A stretch of 64,000 nucleotides of DNA from Longimicrobiales bacterium (GTDB lineage: Bacteria; Gemmatimonadota; Gemmatimonadetes; Longimicrobiales; Gaopeijiaceae). Both the position numbers and the translations under genes were made by a program. Shown piece after piece: positions 35,722-45,693 of the stretch (positions are counted from its first letter, which is position 1; the number at the start of each line of letters is the position of its first letter). The stretch spans positions 2,492,501 through 2,556,500 of the forward strand of contig OX638356.1 in NCBI GenBank assembly GCA_951813395.1. The letters run 5' to 3'. Under the pieces are notes generated by a model. The model had not been told where the DNA came from, ran no database searches, and saw nothing but the letters and a program-made list of their open reading frames with translations.

Positions 35722-36756
35722 TCAAAGCGTAATCCGCACGGCGCCCGAGACGAACCAGTCCCGCCCGGCGGGATCGTATCCCCCGCCCCGACCGGTGAAA
35801 GGATCGGTCACGCCCTCCGCAACGCCAACCTCCAGCGAGATCTGGGATATGAGGAAGTTGAACCATCCGCCCGCGAAATAGAGCGAACGTTCGCTCCTGA
35901 CCGGGCCCGCCACGGATGCAGTGTTTCCGCCCGGCTGCGGCACCGTGACGTCGGCATCCGCGTCGTAGCGGTCCCACCCCACGCCGGCCATCAGCCCAAG
36001 CACGAACCAGTTCTTGCCCACCGTTGCCCGCAGCGATGACACCGTGAGGTCCATGCGAACCTCGCCGGGGTTTCCCGCGGCAACGTCACCCGCCTGCACA
36101 TCATTGTGCCAGCGACGGACCGCGGAGACCGAAATGCCGGGCAATGTGAACGACTCGCGCAGCAATCCGATCCGGGTCCCCAGGCCGACACCGGAAGACG
36201 ACCCGGAGAATCCGGAGCCTCCGGGGAGCCTCAGCACCGAATAGGACGCGATCAGGTCGGCCGAGAGGACTCCTCCCACGGCGGGCGCCGGCTGAAACCC
36301 GTCGACGACGCCCGCGACCACGGTGCCTCGAAGCCCCACGACCGCAAGGTTCTCCTCCTCGGCCAGTTCCTGGACCGACTGGACGGCCACCCGGGGCATT
36401 TGCATGGGAAGGCCGATGGCCGAGAATGCCACACTGACCCGGGGGGCGGCGCCCAGACGCTTCCCCAGTGTGCTGGGGGTCCCGGGGTTGTCGCTGCCCA
36501 GAGCGGTGGCCAGGCCGACTCCCTGCTGTATCGCCAGCGCCGTCAGCGCCAGTTCGCGGCACGGCGTCACGAGGTCCGGCACGCTCCCCGCGCACTGGTC
36601 CGCCAGATCCACGATCCCCTCGACCGACGCGCCGAAGCCGGGCAGGTCCTGGGCGACGGCAGCGGGCGTGCGAATCCCGGACGCGATCAGAACCGCGACG
36701 CACGGCAGTCCGTGGATCATCCCCCGTGAACACAGGGAGCGGCCAGACCGCGACAT
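35722..36756 (-). CDS. Predicted outer-membrane beta-barrel protein of unknown family
   Basis: The 344-residue protein is started at the ATG at 36756, preceded by GGGGA. An upstream ATG at 36798 that overlaps the purM stop by one base is also possible. Residues about 13-36 form a signal peptide ending PAAVAQ. A Cys pair lies early in the mature protein (DQCAGSVPDLVTPC). The rest shows amphipathic strands such as VSVAFSAIG, GVGLGTRIGLL and DWFVSGAVRITL ending in a hydrophobic residue, the pattern of a barrel protein. I do not recognise a specific family. It lies inside a metabolic operon between purM and ribD. Confidence 0.62.
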   Translation of the reverse strand: MSRSGRSLCSRGMIHGLPCVAVLIASGIRTPAAVAQDLPGFGASVEGIVDLADQCAGSVPDLVTPCRELALTALAIQQGVGLATALGSDNPGTPSTLGKRLGAAPRVSVAFSAIGLPMQMPRVAVQSVQELAEEENLAVVGLRGTVVAGVVDGFQPAPAVGGVLSADLIASYSVLRLPGGSGFSGSSSGVGLGTRIGLLRESFTLPGISVSAVRRWHNDVQAGDVAAGNPGEVRMDLTVSSLRATVGKNWFVLGLMAGVGWDRYDADADVTVPQPGGNTASVAGPVRSERSLYFAGGWFNFLISQISLEVGVAEGVTDPFTGRGGGYDPAGRDWFVSGAVRITL

Positions 36757-36797
36757 GCGATTTCCCCGGCGGGCAACGTCAGGTTGTTGGCTCCTCA

Positions 36798-37823
36798 TCA
36801 CACTCCCACGAGTTCGACCCCTTCGCTCTCGACGACTTCGCCAACACTCCACGAGTCTCGTCCAAGCGTTTTCAGCACCTGGGCCTCCCGCTCCCGCGCC
36901 ACCACCACGAGCATGCCGACACCCATGTTGAAGACGCGATACATCTCGGTCCGCGATACGCCGCCCCCCTGTTCCAACTGCACAAAGACGTTGGGGACGG
37001 TCCACGATCCGCAATTGATGCGAGCACCCAGTCCCTGCGGCAATACCCGCGGGAGGTTGCCTTCGATCCCTCCGCCGGTCACATGCGCCAGTGCGCGGAT
37101 CATGCCCTCTTCCATCAGCGGCCACATCGTATCCAGATACGACCGGTGCACGGTCAGGAGCACGTCGGCGACCGAGCGCTCCTCGCCGGGGAAGGCGTCG
37201 TCGACCCCAAGCGCCATGCGTTCGAAGACGATCGTGCGCGCCAGGGTGTAGCCGTTGGTGTGCAGGCCGGACGATGGCACCGCGACGATCCGGTCCCCGG
37301 CTTGCACGGCCGAGCCGTCGAGGATCCTGTCGCGTTCCACGACGCCTACGATGAATCCGGCGAGGTCGTATTCGCCGGGCGCGTAGAAGTCCGGCATCTG
37401 GGCCGTCTCGCCGCCAAGCAGGGTGCAGGAGTTCTCGCCGCACGCCCGCGCGACCCCCCCGACGATCGCAGGCACCACGTCCCCCTGAAGGTCTCCGGTG
37501 GCAAGGTAGTCGAGAAAGAAGAGTGGCCGGGCGCCCTGCACCAGAATGTCGTTCACGCAATGGTTGACCAGGTCCTGCCCGACCGTATCGTGCCGACCCG
37601 CGGCGAATGCCACCTTCAGCTTGGTGCCCACGCCATCCGCGCTGGAAACGAGAACGGGCTGCGACAGTCCCGCCGGAACGGCGTACAGTCCGCCGAACGC
37701 GCCCAATCCGGACAGGGTGTTCTCGTCGCTGGAGGCGTCGATGAGGGGGCCCAGCGAGCGCTTGGCGCGATCGGCCGCTTCCAGGTCGACGCCGGTATCC
37801 TTGTAGGTGAGAGATTCGTTCAT
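36798..37823 (-). CDS. purM: Phosphoribosylformylglycinamidine cyclo-ligase (AIR synthase)
   Basis: The 341-residue enzyme makes aminoimidazole ribotide in purine synthesis. LVSSADGVGTKLKVA, VNHCVNDILVQGARPLFFLDYL, LLGGETAQMPDFY and HVTGGGIEGNLPR match PurM and its ATP site. The ATG at 37823 overlaps the upstream kinase stop (ATGA). The longer open frame that covers the region in another phase is its shadow. Confidence 0.94.
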   Translation of the reverse strand: MNESLTYKDTGVDLEAADRAKRSLGPLIDASSDENTLSGLGAFGGLYAVPAGLSQPVLVSSADGVGTKLKVAFAAGRHDTVGQDLVNHCVNDILVQGARPLFFLDYLATGDLQGDVVPAIVGGVARACGENSCTLLGGETAQMPDFYAPGEYDLAGFIVGVVERDRILDGSAVQAGDRIVAVPSSGLHTNGYTLARTIVFERMALGVDDAFPGEERSVADVLLTVHRSYLDTMWPLMEEGMIRALAHVTGGGIEGNLPRVLPQGLGARINCGSWTVPNVFVQLEQGGGVSRTEMYRVFNMGVGMLVVVAREREAQVLKTLGRDSWSVGEVVESEGVELVGV

Positions 37824-38731
37824 GACAATCCGCCAAGCTCCCGGAGGCTGCAAACACGGCGAGCCACAGAGCTCGCTTCGAGGGCCCTGAAGCGATCCAC
37901 CGAAAAAGCCTCGACCGCGTACGAACCCATCGCGGACCCGTACGCGGCCGCCCTGCACAATCCTTCGCGGTCGAATGAGCCGGTGCGCTCCAGATGCCCC
38001 AGAAACCCTCCGGCGAAGGCATCGCCGGCGCCGGTGGGGTCGATCACGTCGGCGACAGGCCAGGCGGGACACTCGAAAGCCCAGTCGCGACCGAAGACGA
38101 TGGATCCGTCATCGGCTTTCTTGACCACTACTACGGCGGGGCCCAGGTCCTGGATCCGCCCGACGGCGCCGGTCAGATCGTCGTCGCCCGCCAGCTGAAT
38201 CGCCTCCTCGTCGTTGACGAGCAGCACGTCCAGACGCGCAAGCACGCGCTCCAGCGCACCCCGCGTTCGCTCGATCCAGAAATTCATGGTGTCGGCCGCC
38301 ACCAGCCGGGGCGCCCGCACCTGGTCCAGCACCTTGATCTGAAGCTCCGGATCGATGTTGCCGAGGAACACCACGCGCGAATCGCCGTACGCGGGAGGAA
38401 CCGCCGGATTGAAGTCGGCAAAGACACCGAGCCGGGTTTCGGTCGTTACCCGGGCGCGGAAGTCGTCACTGTAGCGTCCACCCCAGAAGAAGCTTTCGCC
38501 GGCTGTCCGCACGAGGCCTTCGAAATCCACCCCGCGGTCGCGCAAGAAACCGAGTTGGGCAAGAGGGTAGTCGTCACCCACGACGCCGACGACGCGCACC
38601 TCGGTCAGCAGTGAAGCCGCGGCCGAGAAGAAGACGGCCGAGCCGCCGATCACCCCGTCGACGCTGCCCGCTCGAGTTTCCACCGCATCGAGGGCGACCG
38701 AGCCCACCGCCAGGATGGCCACCGGACTCAC
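37820..38731 (-). CDS. PfkB-family carbohydrate/nucleoside kinase
   Basis: The 303-residue kinase is of the ribokinase fold. The second PfkB signature DPTGAGDAFAGGFLGHLE is complete, with the catalytic Asp in GAGD, and the first is seen near VGVVGDDYPL. It overlaps purM. Substrate is not clear; the joint placement with purM suggests a sugar or nucleoside, but adenosine or ribose is not shown. Confidence 0.88.
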   Translation of the reverse strand: MSPVAILAVGSVALDAVETRAGSVDGVIGGSAVFFSAAASLLTEVRVVGVVGDDYPLAQLGFLRDRGVDFEGLVRTAGESFFWGGRYSDDFRARVTTETRLGVFADFNPAVPPAYGDSRVVFLGNIDPELQIKVLDQVRAPRLVAADTMNFWIERTRGALERVLARLDVLLVNDEEAIQLAGDDDLTGAVGRIQDLGPAVVVVKKADDGSIVFGRDWAFECPAWPVADVIDPTGAGDAFAGGFLGHLERTGSFDREGLCRAAAYGSAMGSYAVEAFSVDRFRALEASSVARRVCSLRELGGLS

Positions 38732-38807
38732 TGGATCCGGATCGTCGTGCCGGGACGTCCCGAACCGGATCCCGGGGACCCTCGGCAGGCTGTGAGATGG
38801 TGCCCGA

Positions 38808-40478
38808 TCACAGCCTCACCATTCGCTCCGGGGCCTCGATCCCCAGGACCGCCAGCCCGTTGCGCAACACGATCCGCGCGGCGCCCGCAAGCGTCAGGCG
38901 GGCATCGCGCAGTTGCTCGTCCTCAACCAGAACGGCCCGTTCAGGGCTCCGGGTCGGGTGCCCCGTCTGATACCAGGAGTTGACCAGGCCAGCGGTCTTT
39001 TCGAGATAGTCGCAAACGACGTGGGGGGCGCGAGCTGTCGCGGCCCGACGCAGGGAATCCGGGAATTCGCGCAGCCGGTTGATCAGCTCCCGTTCCATGC
39101 GAGAAGCGAGCGGGCGTGTATCGGCGCCTCGGGGGCACTCCCACCCCCGTTGCCGTGCGAGTTCGAAGAGCCGGCACACGCGGGCATGGGCATACTTGAC
39201 CTTGTACACCGGATTCTTGTCGGACTGGTCCAGCGCCAGGTCCAGATCGAAGGTCAGGTGAGCTTCGGGACGGCGCATGAGGAAGAAGTAGCGAGCCACG
39301 TCCGCTCCCACCTCTTGCACCAGCTCGGCAAGGGTCGTATACGAACCGGCCCGCTTAGAGAACCGGACTTCTTCGCCACCCCGTTCCACGGTCACCATCT
39401 GATGCAGCACATACTCCGGGTACCCTGTCGGCCGGCCCAGGGCCTGGAGCCCGGCGCGCACACGGTCCACTGTGCTGTGGTGGTCGGACCCCTGCACGTT
39501 GACCACTTCACGGAAACCCCGGTCCCACTTGGACATGTGGTACGCGACATCCGGAAGGAAATAGGTCGGTGAACCGTCGCTCTTGACCATGACCCGGTCC
39601 TTCTGGTCGCCGAACGCGGTGGTTCGGAGCCAGGCGGCGCCGTCCTTCACATAGGTAAGCCCGGTGTCGTCGAGATCCCGGATGGTGGCGGCTACCCGGC
39701 CGTCAGCGTAAAGGCGCGTTTCCGGATAGTACTCGTCGAAGCGGACGCCGAACGCCGCCAGATCCCGCTCCTGTTCCGCCCGCAACACGCGCACCGCGTG
39801 TCGGCGCATTGCCCTCAGGGCCGCATCGCTGTCGTCATTGTCGTAACGGTCGCCGACCTCGTCGTGGAACGAACGCGCAATGTCCGCGACGTACGCGCCG
39901 TGGTAGCCCCCGTCCGGCACCGCCGCCTCGTGGCCGAGCACCTGCCGGTACCGTGCGCGCACGCTTTCCGCCAGCCGCTCGATCTGCACGCCGGCGTCGT
40001 TGAAATAGAACTCCCGGTGCACACTCCAGGCCGACCACTCGAGAAGGCTGGCAATCGCGTCGCCCAAAGCCGCCTGACGACCATGTCCCAGATGGAGCGG
40101 ACCGGTGGGATTGGCCGATACGAACTCCACCATGATCTCGCGCCCGCCCCCATCCGAATTCCGTCCGTACGCCTCGTCCGCCTCCCTTATCTGATGGAGG
40201 ACCTGCCCCACAGCCGACTCTTCGAGGAAGAAGTTGAGGAATCCCGGACCGGCGATCTCGATGCGGTGGACGCCGCCGATCCCCTCCAGCCGCGCTTGCA
40301 ACTCCTGCGCGATCTCGCGGGGCGCCCGCCGAAGCCGTGACGAAAGCGCCAGGGCCAGGTTGGAGGCCAGGTCGCCGTGGTCCGCGTCCCGGGGCCGGTC
40401 CAGCCGGAAGCGCACGTCCGCGGCGCCGAACTCGCTGGCCGCCTGGCGCAGCGCGTCCGAGATTCGCTCGGCGGCCAT
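38808..40478 (-). CDS. argS: Arginyl-tRNA synthetase
   Basis: The 556-residue class I enzyme starts at the ATG at 40478, four bases after the fmdB stop. The HIGH signature is in ANPTGPLHLGHGRQA. The KMSKS position reads FSKRAG, a usual ArgRS variation. The N-terminal additional domain (FLNFFL) and the anticodon-binding C-terminal helical part are present. It charges tRNA-Arg. Confidence 0.95.
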   Translation of the reverse strand: MAAERISDALRQAASEFGAADVRFRLDRPRDADHGDLASNLALALSSRLRRAPREIAQELQARLEGIGGVHRIEIAGPGFLNFFLEESAVGQVLHQIREADEAYGRNSDGGGREIMVEFVSANPTGPLHLGHGRQAALGDAIASLLEWSAWSVHREFYFNDAGVQIERLAESVRARYRQVLGHEAAVPDGGYHGAYVADIARSFHDEVGDRYDNDDSDAALRAMRRHAVRVLRAEQERDLAAFGVRFDEYYPETRLYADGRVAATIRDLDDTGLTYVKDGAAWLRTTAFGDQKDRVMVKSDGSPTYFLPDVAYHMSKWDRGFREVVNVQGSDHHSTVDRVRAGLQALGRPTGYPEYVLHQMVTVERGGEEVRFSKRAGSYTTLAELVQEVGADVARYFFLMRRPEAHLTFDLDLALDQSDKNPVYKVKYAHARVCRLFELARQRGWECPRGADTRPLASRMERELINRLREFPDSLRRAATARAPHVVCDYLEKTAGLVNSWYQTGHPTRSPERAVLVEDEQLRDARLTLAGAARIVLRNGLAVLGIEAPERMVRL

Positions 40479-40482
40479 CGGC

Positions 40483-40869
40483 TTACTCGCCGCCTGTCGA
40501 ACCGGCCGCCTTCTCCGCTTTGCCCGCCGGCTCGGAGCCGCCGCCCGCTCCGCTCCTCTTCGCCCCGCCACCCGTGGTCTTGTCCGCAGCCTCGGATTTC
40601 ACCTTCCCGCCATCCGCACCCGCGCCGTTTCCGGATCCGACGTCCGCCCCTGCCCCGGACTCCCGCCTGGCCCGCTCCCGGTACGCCTCGGAACGGTAGT
40701 CGGTGATGTAAAACCCGTCGCCCTTGAACAGCAGTCCGGCGCCCCCCGAGATGAGGCGCTCGGCCCGGCTGCCGCAAACCGGGCACGGAGCACGGGGCTC
40801 GTCGCTCATCCTCTGGAAGAGCTCGAAATCGCGGCCGCAATCGCGGCATCGGTATTCGTACGTGGGCAT
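40483..40869 (-). CDS. FmdB-family zinc-ribbon protein
   Basis: At 128 residues, it opens with the typical [16 protein letters not shown] and has two CxxC pairs (CRDC near 8-11, CPVC near 29-32). They should bind one zinc. The C-terminal half is a disordered tail rich in Gly, Ala and Lys. FmdB family members are small regulators or unknowns often found near tRNA or acetamidase genes. It sits directly upstream of argS. Confidence 0.88.
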   Translation of the reverse strand: MPTYEYRCRDCGRDFELFQRMSDEPRAPCPVCGSRAERLISGGAGLLFKGDGFYITDYRSEAYRERARRESGAGADVGSGNGAGADGGKVKSEAADKTTGGGAKRSGAGGGSEPAGKAEKAAGSTGGE

Positions 40870-40981
40870 GGTTGCGTCTGTCCGGGGGCTCTGCGAGAAA
40901 CCGTCCTGGCGGCTTCAATGATAACACGACCCGCGCGAATCACCGCCGGCCATTCGCCGACCCCGACGCGGCGGTTTCGAA

Positions 40982-42529
40982 TCATGTGCTCGCGCCGTAG
41001 GTCCCCCACACACTCCTGAGCGCGTCGCTGATCTCACCGAGCGTGGCCTCGGCCTTCACCGCGTCGACCATGACCGGCAGCAGGTTCCCGTCACCGCGAG
41101 CGACCTCCTTCACACGGCTCAGCCGGTTTTCCACCGACGCGCCGTCCCTGTTCGCCCTGAGCGTGCCGAGCGCCTCGATCTGACGCGATTCGAGCTGGCG
41201 AAAGCCGGGACCGGGAGGAGGTTCCGCAAGGTCCTCGGTCTCGTACCGGTTTACACCCACGACCACCCTCGCTCCCGATTCGACGTCGAGCTGATGCCTG
41301 TACGCTGTACGGTGGATCTCGTCCTGCATGAACCCGATGGCCTCCGACGCGCCACCAAGTTCGTCGATCCGCTCCATGTACGCCAGCGCCTCCGCCTCGA
41401 TGCGGTCCGTCAGGTGCTCGACAAGAAAGCTGCCGCCCAGGGGATCGATCCGGTCCGCTACGCCCGACTCCTCGGCCAGGACCTGTTGGGTCCGCAGAGC
41501 CAACGCGGCGGCCTTCGCGGTGGGCAGCGCGAGCGCTTCATCGTATCCGTTCGTGTGCAGGGATTGGGTGCCGCCGAGCACCGCGGCCAGGGCCTGGACG
41601 GTCACGCGGATCACGTTGTTCATCGGTTGCTGGGCGGTCAGCGTCGATCCCCCGGTCTGGGTGTGGAAGCGGAGCCGGCACGATCTGTCGGAGGCGCCGA
41701 AGCGCTCCCTCATGGTGCGGGCCCAGATCCGGCGCGCCGCGCGAAACTTGGCCACTTCCTCGAACAGGTCGTTGTGGGCGGCAAAGAAGAAGGACATCCG
41801 GGGCGCGAAGTCCTCCAGCGCGATTCGCCGGGCCCGTGCGTGCCGCACGTACTCCAGACCGTTCGCGAGCGTGAAGGCAACCTCCTGGGCCGCGGTCGAC
41901 CCGGCCTCGCGTATGTGGTAGCCCGAGACCGAGATCGCATTCCAGCGAGGCAATTCACGGGAGCAGAAGGACATGAGATCGCCGACCAGCCGCAGCGACG
42001 GCTCTACCGGGTAGATATACGTGCCCCGGGCGATGTACTCCTTCAGCACGTCGTTCTGGACGGTGCCGCGGAGCTGCTCCCGCGGCACGCCGGCCTCGTC
42101 CGCCACGGCGGTGTACAGCGCGAGCAGGATGGGAGCCGTGGCGTTGATGGTCATCGAGCACGAGACGGCGCCCACATCGATGCCGTGAAGAAGTGTGCGC
42201 ATGTCGGCGATGGAATCGATCGCGACCCCGACACGGCCCACCTCCCCCGCCGCCACGGGAGCGTCCGAATCGTATCCCATCTGGGTCGGGAGGTCGAAGG
42301 CCACTGAAAGTCCCGTCGTGCCCTGGCCAAGCAGAAAGTGGTAGCGCGCGTTGGTTTCCTCGGCGGTGCCGAAACCGGCGTACTGACGCATGGTCCAGCG
42401 CCGCCCCAGGTACATGGTGCGGTGGATGCCGCGCGTAAAGGGAAACGCGCCCGGTTCGCCGAGATCCTCGTCCGTCCGAAAGCCCGTGGGCAGGCTGTCG
42501 AAGACGGCGGAGTCGCCCTGCGCGCTCAC
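40982..42529 (-). CDS. Methylmalonyl-CoA mutase-family large (catalytic) subunit
   Basis: At 515 residues this is the mutase barrel without the cobalamin-binding C-terminal domain. [18 protein letters not shown], then [12 protein letters not shown] and [21 protein letters not shown] match. [12 protein letters not shown] is also canonical. Such split mutases need a separate small B12 subunit, which is not in this window. It overlaps the biotin-carrier gene upstream (ATGA), so propionyl-CoA metabolism is likely, but isobutyryl- or ethylmalonyl-CoA mutase types cannot be excluded. Confidence 0.9.
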   Translation of the reverse strand: MSAQGDSAVFDSLPTGFRTDEDLGEPGAFPFTRGIHRTMYLGRRWTMRQYAGFGTAEETNARYHFLLGQGTTGLSVAFDLPTQMGYDSDAPVAAGEVGRVGVAIDSIADMRTLLHGIDVGAVSCSMTINATAPILLALYTAVADEAGVPREQLRGTVQNDVLKEYIARGTYIYPVEPSLRLVGDLMSFCSRELPRWNAISVSGYHIREAGSTAAQEVAFTLANGLEYVRHARARRIALEDFAPRMSFFFAAHNDLFEEVAKFRAARRIWARTMRERFGASDRSCRLRFHTQTGGSTLTAQQPMNNVIRVTVQALAAVLGGTQSLHTNGYDEALALPTAKAAALALRTQQVLAEESGVADRIDPLGGSFLVEHLTDRIEAEALAYMERIDELGGASEAIGFMQDEIHRTAYRHQLDVESGARVVVGVNRYETEDLAEPPPGPGFRQLESRQIEALGTLRANRDGASVENRLSRVKEVARGDGNLLPVMVDAVKAEATLGEISDALRSVWGTYGAST

Positions 42530-43074
42530 TGCGGCTCTACCTCGCCGAACTCCACCAGGATCTGACCCTTTTCCACGGCCTCGCCGGGGGCGACAAGGAT
42601 CCGCTCCACCCTCGCGGCGGCCGGCGCCCGCAATTCGTTCTCCATCTTCATTGCCTCCACGATCACAACCGCTGCGCCCGGTCCCACAATCTCGCCGGTC
42701 TCCACGGCGACCTGCACGACCAGGCCCGGCATGGGCGCCTTGAGATCGGCGGGTCCGCGTTCGCTTCCGACGGCCGCCGACAGGGCCCTTACCCGTGCCG
42801 CCCGGGCGTCCATGACCTCGGCGCTCACGAACTCGCCGTCCAGGCCGAGTTCCCAGAGCCCCCCGGTCCGTCTCCCCGCGTACACCGCCCGGGGCTTCCC
42901 ATCGAGGATCAGCGTTCGCATGCGAGCCGGGCCGCGACCGGAAAGCGAGACGTCATGCGTGGTGCCGTCGATCACGACCTTACCGTCCACGCCGACGACG
43001 ACATCGTGCGTTTCTCCCGCCAGGCACACAACGTAGCGCGACCCGCGTCGATTCATCGCCCGCGGCGACCTCAT
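42526..43074 (-). CDS. Biotin carboxyl carrier protein of an acyl-CoA carboxylase
   Basis: The 182-residue protein ends in a biotinyl domain with the biotinylated lysine Lys143 in EAMKMEN. A variable N-terminal half of about 100 residues precedes it. The start at 43074 overlaps the biotin carboxylase stop (ATGA); Met at 43056 is an alternative. It should carry CO2 from the adjacent biotin carboxylase to the carboxyltransferase encoded at 45.7 kb. Confidence 0.88.
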   Translation of the reverse strand: MRSPRAMNRRGSRYVVCLAGETHDVVVGVDGKVVIDGTTHDVSLSGRGPARMRTLILDGKPRAVYAGRRTGGLWELGLDGEFVSAEVMDARAARVRALSAAVGSERGPADLKAPMPGLVVQVAVETGEIVGPGAAVVIVEAMKMENELRAPAAARVERILVAPGEAVEKGQILVEFGEVEPQ

Positions 43075-44588
43075 CCGTTCCCGTCGGGAATCGGGGCGAC
43101 CCATGGGGCGGTCCCGGCCCGCCAATCGGAAAAGCGGGCGCCGTCGCCCGGGATCCGCGGCGCCGGCACGGTTGCGCGGCGCTCGTGCTCCAACAGGACC
43201 GCCGCCGCCACCGCAGCCGTGCGCGAAGCATCGCCGAGGTCCGAGTCGAACAGCTCGGGGTGTTCGGTCAGGTACGCGGTAGAAAGCCGCCCGGCGAGAA
43301 AGTCGGGTTCATCCAGGATCCGACGCAGAAGCGGAGTGCCGGTCGAGACGCCGGCGATACTCAACTCGGCCAGCGCGCGTCTCATGCGCCTGATCGCCGA
43401 CTCGCGGTCGGGGCCCGCCGCGATCAGCTTGCCGAGCAGCGGATCGTAGTGAAGGCCGATTTCGTTGCCCACTCGGATACCGCCGTCCCAACGAACGCCG
43501 GGACCTCCCGGAATCGCCAGGTGACGCACCGTTCCCGTCGCCGGGAGGAACCCTTCGAACGGCGACTCGCTGGTAATGCGGCACTCGATCGCGTGTCCGC
43601 GCAGCGGGATCTCGGACTGCCTCATCGGGAGGGCGCCTCCGGAAGCCACCCGGAACTGCCATTCGACCAGGTCAACGCCGGTCACAAGCTCCGTAACAGG
43701 GTGCTCGACCTGCAGCCGCGTGTTCATCTCCAGGAAGAAGAACTCTCCGTCCTGATGGAGGAACTCGACCGTTCCCGCACCGATGTAGTTCACCGCACGC
43801 GCGGCGCGGACCGCCGCCTCGCCCATTTCCCGACGCTCCGCGGGGGTGAGCAGCGAAGACGGAGCTTCCTCGATCAGCTTCTGGTGCCGCCGCTGGATCG
43901 AGCACTCGCGTTCATGGAGATGCACCACGTTGCCGAAGCCGTCGCCGAAGAGCTGCACCTCGATGTGACGGGGGCGCTCCAGAAACCGTTCCACATACAC
44001 GCTGCCGTCCCCGAACGCCGCCCTCGCCTCGCGAGCCGCAGCCTCAAACCCGGCCGCCACCTCATCGAGACGGCGCACAACGCGCATCCCCTTTCCGCCG
44101 CCACCCGCCGCGGCCTTGAGCACGACCGGGAACCCCACCGCCGTCGCTGCCTCCCGCGCCTCCGAGCCGGAGGCCAGCGGAGCCGTCGTGCCCGGAACCA
44201 CGGGAACTCCGGCGGCGGCCATGCGCCGACGCGCTTCCGTCTTGTCCCCCATGGCCCCAATGGTCTCGGCCGCCGGCCCGACGAAAACCAGTCCGGCGTC
44301 CGCAACGGCCCTGGCGAAGTCCGCGCGCTCCGCCAGAAAGCCATAACCCGGATGAATCGCCGCCGCCCGCGCAGCGCGCGCAGCGCCGAGGATCCTGCCG
44401 ATGTCCAGGTAGCTTCGCGACGCGGCCGCAGGACCGATGAGTACGGCCTCGTCGGCCTGGACCACGTGCGGAGAGTCCCGATCCGCCTCCGAAAACACGG
44501 CGATCGTGCGGATACCCAGTTCTCGCGCACCCCGAATCACACGCAGCGCGATTTCACCCCGGTTGGCGACCAGTACCGATTCGATCAT
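43071..44588 (-). CDS. Biotin carboxylase subunit of an acyl-CoA carboxylase
   Basis: The 505-residue ATP-grasp enzyme carboxylates biotin. Features are MIESVLVANRGEIALRVIRG, ATP loop AAGGGGKGMRVV, HERECSIQRRHQKLIEEAPS and EMNTRLQVEHPVTELVTG, followed by ATGTVRHLAIPGGPGVRWD. The extra C-terminal 50 or so residues fit AccC proteins of acyl-CoA (propionyl) types. It is clustered with the carrier and mutase. Confidence 0.92.
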   Translation of the reverse strand: MIESVLVANRGEIALRVIRGARELGIRTIAVFSEADRDSPHVVQADEAVLIGPAAASRSYLDIGRILGAARAARAAAIHPGYGFLAERADFARAVADAGLVFVGPAAETIGAMGDKTEARRRMAAAGVPVVPGTTAPLASGSEAREAATAVGFPVVLKAAAGGGGKGMRVVRRLDEVAAGFEAAAREARAAFGDGSVYVERFLERPRHIEVQLFGDGFGNVVHLHERECSIQRRHQKLIEEAPSSLLTPAERREMGEAAVRAARAVNYIGAGTVEFLHQDGEFFFLEMNTRLQVEHPVTELVTGVDLVEWQFRVASGGALPMRQSEIPLRGHAIECRITSESPFEGFLPATGTVRHLAIPGGPGVRWDGGIRVGNEIGLHYDPLLGKLIAAGPDRESAIRRMRRALAELSIAGVSTGTPLLRRILDEPDFLAGRLSTAYLTEHPELFDSDLGDASRTAAVAAAVLLEHERRATVPAPRIPGDGARFSDWRAGTAPWVAPIPDGNG

Positions 44589-44635
44589 TGTCTGGCCTCT
44601 CCGGGGCCGGGAACTGGGAGCTTTGGGGACGGAAA

Positions 44636-45583
44636 CTACCCGATGGTACCCCGGACCGTCGTCTCCGCGCCATCCCGCCAGATTCGGAACGCAGCCTCCT
44701 CGCCCTCCTCGTACGACCGCAGAATCCGTCTGAACTGTGCGGCGCTTCGGACCCTCCGGCCATCGACATCGACCACGACGTCGCCGGGCCGCAGGCCAAG
44801 CTCGAAATCGTCGTCGGCGTCCGCCACGAGGACTCCCTCGTCCGTGCCGAAGTATGCACCGAGACCGGGGTTGAGTTCGACCAGCTCAAGCCCGTGAGCG
44901 CGGTCCTGCAGCCACTCCCGCGTCCATTCCCCATACCCCTGGAAAACGCCGGGCCCGTCGGGGGAATGCAGCCTCGGGGCGTCCCGCTCGACATCCCACT
45001 CGATATCGCGGTACTGGTCGCGCAGGCGGTCCGCCATTTCGCGCACCCGGACACTGATCCTCGACGGCAGGCCCCATCCCTGAAGTTCTTCCGGGACCAT
45101 GGCAAACACGAGCGATTCCCCGTTGCGGTCTACCTCGATCTCGATCTCTTCGCCCTCCTCGATTTCCCTGATCAGGGCGACCAGGCGCTGGCCGGGCAGC
45201 GAGGCATCCCGGTTCATGTCCATGTCGTCTTCCCCGTCCAGCGGCTGCGTGAGGTCGAAACCCCCCGCCGCCACGATGATGTCGCCCTCGCGCACGCCGG
45301 CTCTGTCCGCCGGGCCGCCCTCGCGCACGCCGGTCACCCGGACCCCGACGTCGTCGAGGTCGGTGTCCATGTTCAGCGAGACGCCGAGCATGGGGCGTCC
45401 ATCCAGACTCGGGAAGGCAACCTGCCCCCCGTCGCCGTCCCAGACGAAGACGCTCGGCTCGCAGTTGCAGTCCTCCTTCTCCTGTGCCGCGACCGGGCCC
45501 CTCAAGCCCGACAAGCCGACCATCGCCACTGCGGCGAATACCGCCAATACCCGGAAATCCTTGAAGAATCTTGCCTTGCGCAT
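44636..45583 (-). CDS. Exported two-PDZ-domain protein
   Basis: The 315-residue protein has a G-rich ribosome site before the ATG at 45583, a signal peptide (VLAVFAAVAMVGLSG...AAQ) and a CNC motif near the mature start. A first PDZ is seen around residues 60-110 (GVRVTGVREGGPADRAGVREGDII) and a second near the end (LGLRPGDVVVDVDGRRV). It lacks a protease triad, so a scaffold or substrate-recognition role is more likely than proteolysis. It is inserted between the carboxylase genes and may not be functionally linked. Confidence 0.83.
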   Translation of the reverse strand: MRKARFFKDFRVLAVFAAVAMVGLSGLRGPVAAQEKEDCNCEPSVFVWDGDGGQVAFPSLDGRPMLGVSLNMDTDLDDVGVRVTGVREGGPADRAGVREGDIIVAAGGFDLTQPLDGEDDMDMNRDASLPGQRLVALIREIEEGEEIEIEVDRNGESLVFAMVPEELQGWGLPSRISVRVREMADRLRDQYRDIEWDVERDAPRLHSPDGPGVFQGYGEWTREWLQDRAHGLELVELNPGLGAYFGTDEGVLVADADDDFELGLRPGDVVVDVDGRRVRSAAQFRRILRSYEEGEEAAFRIWRDGAETTVRGTIG

Positions 45584-45693
45584 CGTGTTTCCCCCCCGTT
45601 GTCTGTCTCCAGCCCCCCGGCCCGCCCGTTGGACTGTCCACACTCTCTGACGCCCGAGCGCCCCGGCCGGGTTGCCCCGCGGACGGAGCGTCC

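Noticed and set aside
35708-35800. FMN riboswitch ahead of ribD
   Set aside because: The region upstream is coding for the outer-membrane protein and shows no RFN motif.
36799-38022. First 408 codons of a 766-codon frame ahead of the outer-membrane protein gene
   Set aside because: This part lies within purM and pfkB in another phase and translates to Arg-rich noise; only the 3' part from 36756 is a real gene.
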